Source: Mucor racemosus | Lineage: Eukaryota > Mucoromycota > Mucoromycetes > Mucorales > Mucoraceae | Direction of reading: 5' to 3' | NCBI GenBank assembly: GCA_027405735.1 | Contig: JAPEHQ010000004.1 | Location: 248,001 to 312,000 of the forward strand | DNA: 64,000 bases | Part shown: in pieces, positions 1 through 13,021 of the stretch | Layout: each line of letters begins with the position of its first letter | How positions within the stretch are numbered: position 1 is the stretch's first letter | Notes under the pieces: model-generated | Told to the model about the DNA's origin: nothing | Database searches by the model: none | The model's input: the letters and a program-made list of their open reading frames with translations, nothing else | Position numbers and translations under genes: made by a program

Positions 1-329
1 ATAGAGCATTTGACTTGTAAGATATGGGGTTGCAATTGAAATGAAGAATTGAAATAATTCACATTTACGATTTAACACCTTGTCAATTACACAAAGATTC
101 AATACAACTATCTATGTGTGTGCCTTTTCCCTAAATTGTGTGTTATATCGCTAGAGCGGCAAATCTGGTTGTCTCAGCTAAAAATGCATGTGAAAAATAC
201 CAAGCACGAACTGAACAAATGCAAGCCCAATCACATTACTGACATTTGTAGCATTTAAAATGACCACCTATCCCCGCTTAAAATATTTAATAATCATATT
301 TCTGTTTAGCACAAACTTTCAACATCAAT
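1..329. other. Intergenic, upstream of the ABCB8-like gene
   Basis: AT-rich sequence with no supportable gene. An ATG at 260 opens a short frame, but that frame hits a stop after splicing to the next exon, so the first usable start is at 330. The region presumably holds the promoter and 5' leader of the transporter gene; I recognise no specific motif. Confidence 0.5.
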
Positions 330-2746
330 ATGCCCTTGTTGGTAGCCAGGTTCACGCTTCGGCCGTGTTCAAAAACGGTATGAAACTTTGCTTATTTTAT
401 GAAACTCACTAATGTTATTGATTAGGCTTTTAGTTTATTTCAATCATCTATAAAAAGCAACATCAGACGACAATTTTCTCAACAGCAAAAACAAGAACAA
501 CGACCACAACTTTTGAATTGGAGGTAAATAAAGGGGTTTTGCATAATACACATATATCTAATATCTGTATTGATATAGCAGTAGTAGATTCTCTAAAATT
601 CCAAGCATTAAATCAACGTTTACTTTAATCAAATCACACTCTGTACCCCTCATTTCACTAGCAGTTGGACTTCGATTTGCGCAATACGGCGATGTTGCTT
701 ATTGCGATGCTACATTTCCATATAAGCAACAACCTATTATCGTTACAGAAGCTGTTACAAAGACCAAAGTTCTTGATAAAATTTTTCCTCAACAAGAAAA
801 AGCCAGCATTGCACAGGATATTTGGGATTTAGTTAAACCAGATTTAGTTTTATTGGGGTTAATTGTATTAACTGCTATCGGTGCAGCCATAGTTCAATTA
901 CAAACACCTTTGGTTACTGGTCAATTGATTAATGTACTTTCTAGTAGTGTTCAAGCAGCAGCAGATGGATTAGGAGCGCTCACTATTCGTGATCTGAATG
1001 CACCTGCAATGAAATTATTTGGACTTTTAACTGCACAAGGGTTTTTGACATTTGCTCACATTTCGTTGGTATCTGCATTTGGTGAAAATGTAGCTAAACG
1101 TTTGCGCGCAAAATTGTTTTCTGCTATTATTCGACAGGATATTTCGTTTTTTGATTGCCATCGAAGTGGTGAACTTGTAAGTCGTTTGACAGCAGATGTT
1201 TCTGATTTCAAGGTAGATTTATCAAATTATATTATCAGAATATTTATTAATAGACATTATATTCTAGAGTACATTTAAACAATTGGTAACTCAAGGTCTT
1301 AAATCTATCACTCAGACAATTGGTTCATCTATTCAACTATTCCGTATTTCTACATCGCTCACTTTGACAATGCTCGGTACAATGCCCGTTTTATATGTTT
1401 TATTAAACATGTATGGTGCCTATTTACGAAAGCTCAGCAAACAAAACAAGCAATTAGATGGTTATTCTGGCGGTGTTGCAGGTGAAGTAATTTCAAATAT
1501 GAGAACTGTAAGAGCTTTTGCATCTGAGGGTCGTGAAATGGAACATTATGGAGAAGCATGTCAAAAGGTAGCTTTGTCTAATCAACATATGGGTCTTCAT
1601 ATCGGTCTTTTCCAAGGTTTAACCAACATTTCTGTGGGTTGTATGGTATTAACTGTTCTGTATTATGGTGGTTCTTTGGTCGTTGAGAATAAATTGACTA
1701 GTGGTGATCTTATGTCGTATATGCTCTCTACTCAAACAGCACAGCACTCTTTGGTATCTCTCGGTGTCTTGTTTGGTCAATCCATCAAGGCAGCTGCTTC
1801 TGCTAATCGTGTTTTTGAATTTATTCATTTGCATCCCAATGTTCCTTTGAAGGGTGGCCATAAATTGGAACATGTTCAAGGAGATGTTGTTTTCCATGAT
1901 ATTGATTTTAATTATCCTACTCGTCCTGATCAAAAGGTTTTAGACAAATTCAAGTTAACTGTACCCCAAGGAACTACTGTGGCTCTTTGCGGTCCTTCAG
2001 GTTCTGGTAAATCTACCATTGCTTCCTTGTTGGAACGCTTTTATGAGCCTTCAGAAGGTGAAATTACTCTGGATGGTCAAGATTTAAAGACACTAGATCC
2101 TTCATGGCTGAGACAAAATATTGGTTTTATTAATCAAGAACCTGTTTTATTTGCTACTAGTATCTTGGAGAATATCCGTTATGGACGTCCTGATGCTACC
2201 ATGGAAGAAGTAAGAGAAGCTGCTAGACAAGCTAATGCAGAAATATTCATTGAAGGCTTCCCCGATGGTTATAATACTGTAGTTGGTGAGCGTGGTGCTG
2301 CTTTATCCGGTGGACAAAAGCAAAGAGTTGCAATTGCTCGCGCAATCCTCAAGGATCCCAAGATTTTGATTTTAGATGAAGCTACTTCTGCATTAGATAG
2401 TAAAGTATCATCAAATACATACAATTTATATTGATCTAATTTCTTTATTTTATCATATAGCACAAAGTGAAAGAATGGTCCAAGATGCTTTAGACAAATT
2501 AATGCATGGTAGAACTGTATTAGTTATTGCACATAGATTATCTACAATTAGAAAAGCAGATATGATTGTAGTTATGGGTAGAACTCCAGGCAACATTTTA
2601 GAGAAAGGTTCGTAATTACATTTCAAAGATTTTAAATTCTGTAATCTCATTTTATTTCTTTAGGAACTCATAACGAATTAATGAATAATCAATCTACTTA
2701 TTTTAGACTTCATAATCAATTAGTAAATGCTGAAGAAAATCTCTAA
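330..2746 (+). CDS. Mitochondrial ABC transporter, ABCB8-type half transporter
   Basis: Six exons: 330-377, 426-523, 579-1212, 1268-2399, 2461-2607 and 2664-2746, all GT...AG with matching phases, giving 713 residues (family size about 700-735). The first ~45 residues are rich in Arg, Ser and Gln with almost no acid, typical of a mitochondrial presequence. A transmembrane domain follows, with the family signatures [16 protein letters not shown] and RAFASEGRE. The nucleotide-binding domain carries Walker [10 protein letters not shown] (about residue 502), the LSGGQKQR signature (about 606), Walker B ILILDEA (about 626) and the H-loop AHRLST (about 660). It ends GTHNELM...ENL. The whole protein follows animal ABCB8, the ATP-binding half of an inner-membrane transporter; the transported substrate is not visible from sequence. 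The start at 330 is chosen because it alone reads through the first splice. A poly(A)-signal-like AATAAA overlaps the stop. Confidence 0.92.
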
Positions 2747-3089
2747 TAAAAAATGTATATATCTCTTTTTTTGACAGGTAATAATTTCTAGAACCTGAAA
2801 CTTCAAGGAGGTTTCAAATTCCCCTTAAAAAATGAACCTTTTAACATTACACATTTCTCTAATACACAATTGATTAAACCACACAATTAAATATATTTTT
2901 TTTTCATGAGGGTATTTTAATAATAGAGAAAAAGCTAAAAAGAAGGAGGTAGGGTGGAGGGGGATTGAGGGATCAAAAAGACAATAAAAAACCATTACTG
3001 TTGAACCAAATGTTGTATAAAATATACAGAATAGCCTCTTTCTTTTAGTTGAAGAGAAAATTACGCGAAACATGTTGATTTGATGTTGA

Positions 3090-3426
3090 TTATTCGTGGT
3101 GAGGAGGTCGAAGTCCAACCTTCTTGGGGTAAATTAAAGGATGCAGCTGAGCGAGATAAGTAATAGCCCACCTATTTTCATCATTTCAATATTAAAAACG
3201 TGTCTTTTTTAACAGTAAATTTCACTTACATCAAATAACAACAGATGAGTGACATGATAATAACAGTTCTGATGACACTATTAAAGATATTTTATATCAA
3301 AATTTGTATAGATATACAATGTATATAAACCTACGTTTGGTCGTTTCCCTTGGGAGTAAATACATAGGCTAAAGCAGACAAAATAGCGACACCAAAGAAT
3401 GCCCAAACAATGTTATATCCTGACAT
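3090..3426 (-). CDS. VMA9: V-type proton ATPase subunit e (Vma9)
   Basis: Three small exons on the minus strand: 3426-3335, 3277-3230 and 3171-3090. Both introns are GT...AG and join in phase to give 73 residues, the usual length of yeast Vma9. The protein starts MSGYNIVWAFFGVAILSALA, a first membrane helix. It continues TPKGNDQT and a second helix that includes CCYLMWAITYLAQLHPLI, then ends PPHHE. This two-helix arrangement with the PKG-DQT and YLAQLHPLI signatures is diagnostic of subunit e of the membrane Vo sector, needed for assembly of the proton pump on vacuole and endosome membranes. The gene is divergent from CDC55 (422 bp between starts) and convergent with the ABCB8-like gene. Each exon is too short to stand out as an ORF. 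Confidence 0.93.
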
Positions 3427-3848
3427 TTTCCTTAAACTGAAATTTCTATGATAATTTTACAAGAAAAAGAAGCTGTTTTGAAACTATTGAATCGCTTGAA
3501 ATATATATAAAAAAGTTTCGAAACAACTAAAATAGATCTCCGGTGACGTACAAACCGAGTGAAGGAGGATGGGCATGGTGGTAAAGTTGCTGTACATATA
3601 AAGAAGCTCCATTCATCATCATTCAATGTGACTTTTTAGCGTGCTGTGTGAAAGATGGGGTTTTTTCTAGAGGGCATCAACGTTTTTTTGTCATATTTTT
3701 CTTCTCTTTTTTATTCTCGTATCGATCCCTATTCAATATAATTAAAAAGGTAATAAAGTCTATACATTTGACACTTTTAAAAATCGGTTGCCATGGTGAT
3801 TACTATTATCTGATGTTGAAATTTGAAAAGCTTTTTGATTCAATCACC
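3427..3848. promoter_or_regulatory. Divergent VMA9/CDC55 promoter and CDC55 leader with a start-codon inverted repeat
   Basis: Shared upstream region of two divergent genes. It contains a CRE-like TGACGTA at about 3544. A perfect 16-bp inverted repeat (GGTTGCCATGGTGATT at 3786-3801, its reverse complement at 3842-3857) has a right arm that includes the CDC55 ATG at 3849. The left arm contains its own ATG, followed after five codons by a stop, so it could act as a short upstream ORF. A GTAATAAAG donor near 3750 and an AG near 3830 leave open that the left arm lies in a 5'-UTR intron. Confidence 0.5.
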
Positions 3849-5685
3849 ATGGCAACCAAAACGCGTAAGCCCAATGATTTAACATTTAAATTAGATAATA
3901 TGCAAGCATCTGCAGCAGAAAATGATAGCAAATGGAAGTTTGCTCAATGCTTTGGTGATAAGGGTGAATCTGATGATATTACAGAAGGTAAAACAGAAAT
4001 GTAGCGTCTCGGAAACTTTACTAAAATATCTTTAAAAAAGCTGATATTATCTCGGCTGTTGAGTTTGATCACACTGGTGATTACTTGGCAACGGGTGATA
4101 AAGGCGGTAGAGTCGTTTTGTTTGAACGCAATGAAAGCGTAAATAAGTTTAGATTTGAATTTATTCCCTCAAGGGCATTATCTAATCAAATCTTATCTTT
4201 GTATATAGAAAAAATCTTGCGAATATCGTTTTCATACAGAATTTCAATCCCATGAACCAGAGTTTGATTATTTGAAAAGTTTGGAAATTGAAGAGAAAAT
4301 CAACCAGATCAAATGGTGTAAAAGACAAAACTCAGCACACTTCTTGCTTTCTACAAATGGTATGATATAAATTTTTGCTTTACAATTGCGTTATTAAATG
4401 GTCAAATTTTATTAGATAAAACCATTAAATTGTGGAAGGTATATGAACGTAGTTTAAAGACAGTTAGTGAGGTCTCTATGATGTCAGATGATATGCCAAC
4501 AGCTGTACCTGGAAGCTTTGCTACACCTCTTCAATCTAGCTTGAGTATGCCCAAGATCAGCCATCAAGATACCATTGTAGCTGCCGTTCCAAGACGTATT
4601 TATTCAAATGGTAAATCTATACGGAGAATGAAAATTATCTGCATGCATGAAAAATACTAAACCTTTTCGTTTTTAAGCTCATGCATATCATATCAATTCC
4701 ATTTCAATCAATTCTGATAGTGAAACTTATATCTCTGCTGATGATCTTCGAATCAATTTATGGAACTTGGATATCTCTGATCAAAGTTTTAGTAAGTCAA
4801 ATCAAAAAGCATAATCAATGGATTTTTTATTTATCCCTTTTCTTTTTTAGACATTGTTGATATTAAGCCTGCTAATATGGAAGAATTAACTGAAGTTATT
4901 ACCGCTGCTGAATTTCACCCTGATCAGTGTAACCTGTTTATGTATAGTAGTAGTAAAGGAACTATTAAATTGGCAGATATGAGAGAAGCTGCATTATGCG
5001 ATCAGAATGCAAAGGGTAAATTGTGCTTAAATGTTTGTAAATCAAGACACTTTCTAATTTGATTTATCTAGTTTTCGAAGAGCCTGAAGATCCTTCCAAT
5101 AGATCATTCTTTTCTGAGATTATTTCCTCTATTTCTGATGTCAAATTTAGTCAAGATGGCCGATACATCTTGTCTCGCGATTATCTTACATTGAAGATTT
5201 GGGATATCAACATGGAAAAAAAGCCTCTTCGTACAATTAACATTCACGATAACCTTAGATCTAAGCTATGTGATCTTTACGAAAATGATTGTATTTTTGA
5301 CAAGTTTGAATGTACATTTAGCGGTGATGGAAGCCATATGATGACAGGCTCTTATAGTAACGATATTCATATCTATGGACGTGAGGATGGTAACGAAGTG
5401 ACTTTACAAGCTGATAAGAGTGCCTTCAAGGCAAAGAAATTAGGTTCTGCTAAAAATAAGATTACCATGAGTCAAGGAAATCGAACTGCTAATAATACGG
5501 GTAGAAGAATGCGTGATGATACTGATTATATGGATTACAACAAGAAAATTTTACATTCTTCTTGGCATCCCAAGGAAAACACAATTGCTGTTGCAGCAAC
5601 TAATAACCTGTTTATTTTCACGTAAGTTTATTATTGATGGTCATTAGTATTTAACAAGTCTAAATGTTTTCTTTTTAGTGAATAA
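3849..5685 (+). CDS. CDC55: Protein phosphatase 2A B55 regulatory subunit
   Basis: Eight exons: 3849-3987, 4041-4138, 4209-4359, 4416-4610, 4678-4791, 4851-5015, 5072-5621 and 5679-5685, all in phase, giving 472 residues. It is a seven-blade WD40 propeller with the B55 family signatures: [12 protein letters not shown] near the N-terminus, [71 protein letters not shown] repeats, [17 protein letters not shown] and [15 protein letters not shown]. These are the residues by which B55 docks on the PP2A scaffold and recruits mitotic and morphogenetic substrates. The terminal exon adds only two codons and the stop. The start sits in an ACCATGG context and also inside an inverted repeat with the leader. 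Confidence 0.95.
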
Positions 5686-7489
5686 TAATGTATATCTGCC
5701 ACTCCTACTTTTCACCTTTTGTTTTATTTCATTTACATTTTTATGCGCACGTTCACCCGCAAATCACAAGTACGCTCACACGTACTCACAATCAACAAGT
5801 TTCTCGTTTATATCAATATATAATCTATATATACACATTCTCTATTTCTGTCGCCCACTTTATAGTTGCCCGAATATTATTCAAATACACCTTTTTTTTT
5901 ATTGTTACTGTAAGGTTAAATATATTTAATTTCTGAAATAAAAAAGTTATTTAGTGAAACTTTTTGCTCTTTATTTGTATATATTCTACATGTATATTAT
6001 AAGTTGCAATCGGAAGAAAGAAAAGCTGCAATAGGTGTAGGCTTAAATACAGTAAATACCATTCTATGACAGTTCAGTTTCGTGTATGTCATTTTTTAAA
6101 ATACATGTCATTTTGTGAAATACATTTTATTATACATTATTTAGTTTGTTTATTTAAACCATTACAGAAATTGAAGCACCCCTCGGATTTATAGCTGGTT
6201 ATATGTTCTATCTATTATCATATATTCAATTCTTCAAAAAGCTATTAAATATCTTATTTTTCAGTCTCTATACGCTTAAAAGCGGAACATTAATTTTAAA
6301 AAATATTTTTGTCTGGATGGACGAATTTTGACATTTTTCGATTTTTGTTGTCTAATTTTGCAAATTTAGAGCCAAATATACTAGTAATCGCAAAATAAAA
6401 AATATGTACATACACAAAAATTAGAGCTCTATGTAATCCAGTATAAACTCAAGTTAGTTTACAGCAAAACTATTCAGTTAAAATCCTTTAACTAAAAAAC
6501 TGTTTCTGGGCCAAAAGTAAGCATTTTTATTATGTAATTTTTTATATTAAAGTTTTAAGAGACGCCTATAAACTGTACCTACATTTTGCTCTCACGTTGT
6601 TGTGCATTTAAGCGTCATTTTTCTATGTCAAAATGCAATTTTTCTTTTTTTTGATCAAAATCATGAGCATTGGTAAGGATAAAAATGAGCTTCAAAATGT
6701 TCGCTACAAAAACTGAATTTTCAGACTTTACCTGCCTCAACATATTAAAAATGATGAATTTTTTGTATTAGGTATTCCAATTTCTTTGAAACTTTGACAT
6801 ACCATAGTATAACATGAGGGCAATATTATAAAGTTAGTCTTAGTTTTGTATCTATATTTTATCTAGAGATATTTGGTTTTAAGTATGACATTTTTTGAAC
6901 GACAGCTCGGATCAAGTTTCTGGGGATTTAATCCCACAAATATTAGTTATATTACCACAAGAATCTGCATAATCATTATGGCATGTTTGTTTTACTTCTG
7001 CTAGAGTTATATCAATTCATAAAAATTTTCGCTCATTTTTTCATGCTACCTCATCAAAAATCAACATTTGCGAAAGAAACGTAGTAAATAGGTATCATTT
7101 TAGGCTATAATATTAAAACAGACATGTATTATTGGTTTATAAATAACATACAAAATATACAATTTTCAATATGATGTTTTAGAATAATATTTCTTTTTGA
7201 AACATCATGGGCTACTATATATATATTGATAACGATACAAACCATTACCAAATGCAATTTTCGATTTATATAAACTGAATTCCATTTGTTCAGCTTGTAG
7301 AAAAGACTTTATATGCTATGTTATCTATTGTAGATCTAGCTCAAAATTTCTTTTCAGACACATTTTTTAAAAGCTAACTGTTACAAAATGTATAATTAAA
7401 AGATGAACTTTTTATTCTTTATGAACTAAAAATATGAAAAAAAAAAGGAAAGAGAAACGAATAGGGAGACTTTTTTAAAGGTTTTGGAT
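5686..7489. other. Intergenic, 3' flanks of two convergent genes plus repeat arm
   Basis: No gene is supportable. The stretch holds the 3' flank of CDC55, then the left arm of the long inverted repeat (6016-6892), then about 600 bp of AT-rich unique sequence that runs to the stop of the PH-domain gene on the other strand. Confidence 0.6.
6016..6892 (+). repeat. Left arm of a ~0.88-kb inverted repeat
   Basis: This segment is, by visual alignment, nearly identical to the reverse complement of 13022-13900. It begins at GAAAGAAAAGCTGCAATAGG and ends at AAGTATGACATT, after which the two copies diverge by a small indel. It carries no long ORF. A diverged third copy at about 15040-15405 shows this is a dispersed repeat family, probably a non-autonomous mobile element, rather than only a local duplication. 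Confidence 0.9.
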
Positions 7490-7901
7490 TTACATACGAA
7501 CACTACTCGTTCCTGAGGAAGTTGATACAATTGGACTCTTTCTTAGTATAGGTGACATTGTTCTACTACTACTGCCACCAGTGTTCATTTCTTCTACGTC
7601 GTCCAATAAAGGCCTTGATACTCGACGATTATTATGAGTCATTAATGGTGCTGATAAACTTGGGCTTTGTCTACCCTGTTGATATTGTTGTTGTTGCTGT
7701 TGATAAAATCCCATTGGAGAAGAAGGTGGGGGTGGGCCGTAAATGGGTCTGATATGATTTCCATAGCTAGGCGTATGTGGACTAGGCGGTGCACTGCTCA
7801 TAGGTGAATGAAGATGTTGCTGAGGTAATGATAAAAGTGGTGGAGGAGTAGGTGAAGATGATGACTGACTATATTGTTGTTGTTGTTGCTGCTGCTGCTG
7901 C

Positions 7902-7935
<34 letters not shown>

Positions 7936-10900
7936 GCATCATGGCCATATTCATTGGATTCAATGGACCCATAGGCGACATAGGACCCATTGGAGACATT
8001 GGACCCATTGGAGACATTGGACCCATAGGACTCATTGGACCCATGGGAGACATTGGACCCATTGGGCTCATTGGCATAGGACTAATAGGACCCATAGGAG
8101 ACATTGGACCCATAAAAGAATGTGGATGCATCATGGGTAAAGGAGCCATACCATAACCATTTGCATAAAGCATCATCTAAATGACAAATATTTAATATTT
8201 AATTTCGCATTTGAACCCGATTTATATAATTACCTGATGTTTCAAGAATTGATGTTGCCTTTGCTCAAATATTCTTCTTTCTTTTTCTCTTTCAAATTTA
8301 TCTTGACCCAATTGAGCATGATGTTGATTCACTCTTTCAGTAACTCTAAGGCCATTTCCTTCTTTTCTATCTTTTTCTCTCTGCGAAATCATACCGACTA
8401 AACCTCCTCGAGGAGCTCCTTGTTTTTTAGTTGAAACCTGTATCAGAGGTTGACCTGTGGCTTTTGCATATTCTATTTGTTCCTTGGCACTCAATTGCTC
8501 TCCTAAATATGTATCTAATAGACTATTTTGGGGTGCAAAATGATCGCCCAATGAAGGGATAAGAGGACCATCAAAATCTGAATCATAAGAATGATTATCA
8601 TCATCATAAGGGTGTTGTGATGCTTCTTCTTCTTCTTCATATTCTTCTTCTTCTTCGTCTTCTTCTTCTCCAACATAGTTATCAGTTGCATCTTCCCATT
8701 CATGATCTCCCCATCCACGATGAGTGTTGTTGTTATTACTAGATGATGTTGACCGACTTGATTCCATTGACGAAAGTTTCACATTGGCTGGTAATGAATA
8801 TTTGCGTTGATCCAGGGGCTCGTCAAGGAATTTTGTAAAATCCGTTGCTAAACTAAAGTCGCCAAATAAAGCTGAAGAGGAAGCAGGAGGTTGCGGTGGT
8901 GGTGGTGGGTTTGATCGTGAATGAATTGAATGATGGCCTGCTGATGAAGAAGATCTTTGGCCATGATGATGATGACTTGAAGTTGCTGGCATAGATGATT
9001 TACGAGTATGTAAAGGAAACCCTAAATCATCATCTTGCCGACTGTCCAAAGGCGAAATAGTGGATGAAGAGTCCATAAACATAGTCATTGAATTGCTATG
9101 ACGAGCGCCCTTATTCTTGCCTCGCGTGGGCAATGTTTGCGACATACTAGAAGCATTTACAGCAGCTGCAACTGCTGCTGCTGTGATATTTTTGGGCACA
9201 TCGAATCCATTTCCGAAATCAAAATCAGGAATTAAACTATCAGCAAATACTTTTTTGGTTGGTGATTCTGCAGATTCTGCTACAGGAGTCGCACTGCTTG
9301 GTGGTGAATTGACAGATTTCTTACCAATAGGCTCGTCATCACTATCTAGTTCTTCATCTTCATCATCACAATCTTCTTCATCATCATCCTCGCTTTCATC
9401 ACTTGAATCAGCTACTTGTCGAGCAAATTTGAATGGAGCTGTTTGATCTTCTACATCCAACGATTTAACTGTAGTTTCTTCTATTGCTGATTTGATTTTA
9501 TCATCTCCAGTTGTATCTTCAGTTGCTGATATAACAGTGATCAAAGGAAGACTATTTGCCCTTGTTCCAGTAGGTCTTCTGGTAACTGTAACAACAGCCG
9601 TTTCTGCTTGCTTTTTAAGAATGGCATTGATAAAGATAGTATCAATGTCTTGGCGAGGGATAGATGAGACATTCATTGTATTCACAACTTCATCTGTTTC
9701 TAAAAACAATTTAGGATGGACAACAGTACTAACATCTTGGAATGGTTCGCCAAAATTGAGAGCTTTTTGGTTTAATGGATCTGAAAATAGTTGCTCAGGT
9801 CTACCGTATAAACTGAATGTATCATACACTGCCAAAAGCCATTGAATAGTAAGTTGACTATAATCTGCCATAAACCAACAACAACAGGAAGCATCTTCAT
9901 TTTGCTCTGATAATGTCGTTTCTACTGAAGATTTTGCTTGAACACCACCACCATTTAATTTACATTCAATACGAATCATGGACCCTTTTTCAATTAGTTG
10001 AGGTGATTCTGGATATACAGCATAAGCATGTGTTAATCGTGATAATGTCCACATGGGCGATTTTGATTTCTTTGTTTCATACAATAATATATGCTCTTCT
10101 ACATTATCCACATGCACTTTTTTACCGAATCTCTTATTACGAATATGCTGATCTTCTTTTTTCTTTTTATTTACTAGTACAACCCAATACTTTTGCCAAA
10201 TTGAAGTACCTGGTACTCTTACTTGAAGCCAAGCGCTTTTTGTTGGTATTTCATCATATGTGTTATTATTACTTCCACTAGATGATAATGATGCCGATGA
10301 TATGTTTGTGATTGTATTATTATTAACATTATTACCGAGAAGTTTAAGAGTGAATAGTTGGTGCAATTTTTGCTTTTCAAAACAAGATAATCTAATCGCA
10401 CTAACCCAGCGCATCATGGATGGTTCATCTGAAGTTTCAAATGTTATGGTAGCCTTCTTATTTTGTACTGAAAATATATGCTTTTTCTTTTTGCTATCTG
10501 CGCTGATAACTGGACTGGAATAAACAATGGTTGTATCAACAATTTGAAAATAGGTTGGCATTACGGTAGATCCAGGAACTTCAGTATCCCATAATGTCAA
10601 TGAAGAACCTGATAACTCAACAAACATTTTGGTGCGTGGTTTACTATTATCAGAATCACCAACGTTGTGTCTCATTACATAACCTTCAATATACAATTTT
10701 TGAGTAAATGTATCGAATAAACGAATAAATGAAGTCATTTCAGTTGATTGAGAAGAACAAGTGCTGGTATCATTTAAAATAATAGGGGACGAAGTTGAAG
10801 AAGTAGGTGTAGACGCCTTTATAAATCGAGATGGACGAATACTCATCATACGAGATTGTGTATTTCTAAATGTAGATGGTCGCACAGGCACTTTTAATGC

Positions 10901-11053
10901 AGAATCAGAAAGCGATGCTTGAGTCAACTTTGCTGGATGTTGTTGTGGTAATGGTGGTGGAACTGACAACAAATTACTATTACCATGGTTAATTTCAGTA
11001 TTTATATCTCCAGGAGATGATGCACGTCGCAGAAATGGATTTTGTCTAGGCAT
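7490..11053 (-). CDS. PH-domain protein of the Caf120/Skg3 type
   Basis: Two exons: 11053-8234 (940 codons) and 8176-7490, joined by a 57-nt intron at KHQ|MMLYANG, giving 1168 residues. A pleckstrin-homology region lies at about residues 105-235 (LYIEGYVMRHN ... MRWVSAIRLSCFE). A second fungal-conserved module at about 268-420 (WLQVRVPGTSIWQKYWVVLV ... HAYAVYPESPQLIEKGS) matches the arrangement of yeast Caf120/Skg3 and related ascomycete proteins linked to CCR4-NOT and polarised growth. The middle is disordered, with two Asp/Glu-rich tracts and many Ser. The C-terminus has about eight tandem GPMSPM units, a run of about 21 Gln, and a Pro/Ser/Gln tail. The gene lies between the two arms of the long inverted repeat. 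Family assignment is fairly secure; the cellular role here is inferred. Confidence 0.85.
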
Positions 11054-13021
11054 TTTTTTTCTTTTACTACAGAATATTCTCAGTAATTTGTTTTTTTTTT
11101 ATACTAAAGGCTGCTTTACCTTTTTTTGTTAAGTATATTTTATGTTTGATTTAAGTATATGTGTTTTAAAATGAGAAAAAAAAATGTGTGTAAATCTAAT
11201 GATGAAGGAGAGGATTTTTGTGCAATATAATAAAGAAAAATAACAAGAGAAAAAAAGAATGTAAAATAAAGATATTTCGAATAATAATTATTTTTGGGTA
11301 ATTATTTCTCTTTTGCTTGGTTGGTTTTCAAAAATACTAGAAAGTATATAGGGGTTCGTTTCTTGTAAATAGCTTAGGGGAGTCTTGTATAACAATTTTG
11401 ATATTATGAAAGGGGATCATGTTAGTTTCGAAAGGGGCAGCAAATCTATTATAATGTTTTTTTCAGATATTTATAATTCACGGATCTCCTTTGTACCATC
11501 TCTCTCTCTCTCTCTCTCTCTCTTTGAATTCAACAAACATTACATGTACTATACTGTTTTAATTGCACAAAAAGGCGCAAAAGAAGAACACGTACATACA
11601 ATATGAATCAATGCATAAATAATCCCTTTGTTGCGAGCCCCTGAAAAAAATATCAAGCAGCTATTTATGGGCAAAATGATATTCATATACGGTATAAATT
11701 GCACATAGGAAAAGTAACGATAGTAATTCATATATACACATATAAATTGTATTATTTTTTAGTATTTAAATCGATTTTATTTATGTGATCTGTTATGTAT
11801 TTTGTAGTGCAATTGATATATTTTATTTGCATCTATTATAAAGGGGGAAATCTAGATTTTTCTTCTCTATAAATAAGAAATGTATTTCTGTGTCGATACC
11901 TATATTTATAACATAATTGACACGATGTAGAATCTTGGCCGATCTTATATATGTTTTATTTGGCTGGGGTAAAGAAAAAAGTGTAATTAGAATAATATAC
12001 TACAGATTTGACAAGGGGATTATATATATATAAAATATAGCTTGTAGTGACCCATCGCCACTATATATACAAACTCTATATAATGGAAACAGAGGAGAAA
12101 CACATTCAAAAACGATAAATTGGAATACCATATTGGTAGTGAACTGATAGACCCTTTTTTCCTAAACGATATGTGTTCGCTTGGTCTTTGATATTTCTGT
12201 TTCCCTCCTACTTCTCCTTTCGTGCAATTTTCTCTCCTCTCTATATAAATATATCGAAAACTGCCCCTTTGACAATAATTCTTTGTCGTCTTTTCTTTGT
12301 ATCTTCGTATTTTCTTTATAAAATTTTGCCTCCCACATACTTCTCCTTCGTTGATTCTCCCTCAGCATCGCCTTGAACAAATAGCTCCTTCAAAGCATGT
12401 TGAATAAACGTTTTCATTCTTGAAATGTGGTGCGCACCATGTGGTAGAAATGAATTATTCATTTACAGCAAAGACTGAAAATGCCTCATTATTAACAATT
12501 TGATATTTTGGCTACCTAATATTTATAATTTTTGAAAATTGTATCAATATTGTGTAATAATTCTTTTCGAGAAGCTATAATCTTTTGCTGATAACATTTA
12601 ATGCAGAAATGAGAGGTGCTTTAGATAAAGTAAACATTCAAATCGTAGCCATAATCAGTCATCGCCGAAGTTACGGCGTCATGATGTGTCTATAGTCCTA
12701 TATTGAAAGGGTAGAGCAATCTTGAGACATCATCAATACCTCCCCCCACAATAAATATGTTGGAAAAAGTCAATATTTGTCAGCATTTGCCCTCCTCAGT
12801 CCCTTCTTTTATTTCATTACTTTCAAGATTTTGTACATATTCGGATGCATTTTTTAACATATATGTCCAGGGACACATAAAAAATACATTTTGCATGCCA
12901 TTTCAAGTCGGATTGGATTTATGCTAAAATTATTTAAAATTTGGAGGATTGCGTGTGTGATAGGATGTTGTTGAAGTTTACGCAGAAACTTAACTGTCGT
13001 TCAAACAATATTTCATGCAAA
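11054..13021. other. Intergenic, 5' region of the PH-domain gene
   Basis: AT-rich with no supportable gene. It contains a (CT)n run at about 11499-11524, several CT-rich stretches near 12180-12380, and a perfect 12-bp palindrome TGGTGCGCACCA near 12429-12440. Small ORFs here lack codon bias or recognisable motifs. Confidence 0.5.

Noticed and set aside
260..412. Upstream ATG as start of the ABCB8-like gene
   Set aside because: It runs out of phase with the first intron and meets a stop; the ATG at 330 reads through and yields a presequence.
5678..5936. Two overlapping plus-strand ORFs after CDC55
   Set aside because: They lie in the CDC55 3' UTR, in AT-rich sequence, with no motif.
7874..8156. 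Plus-strand Leu/His/Gly-rich ORFs
   Set aside because: Antisense by-products of the polyQ and GPMSPM repeats in the Caf120-like gene.
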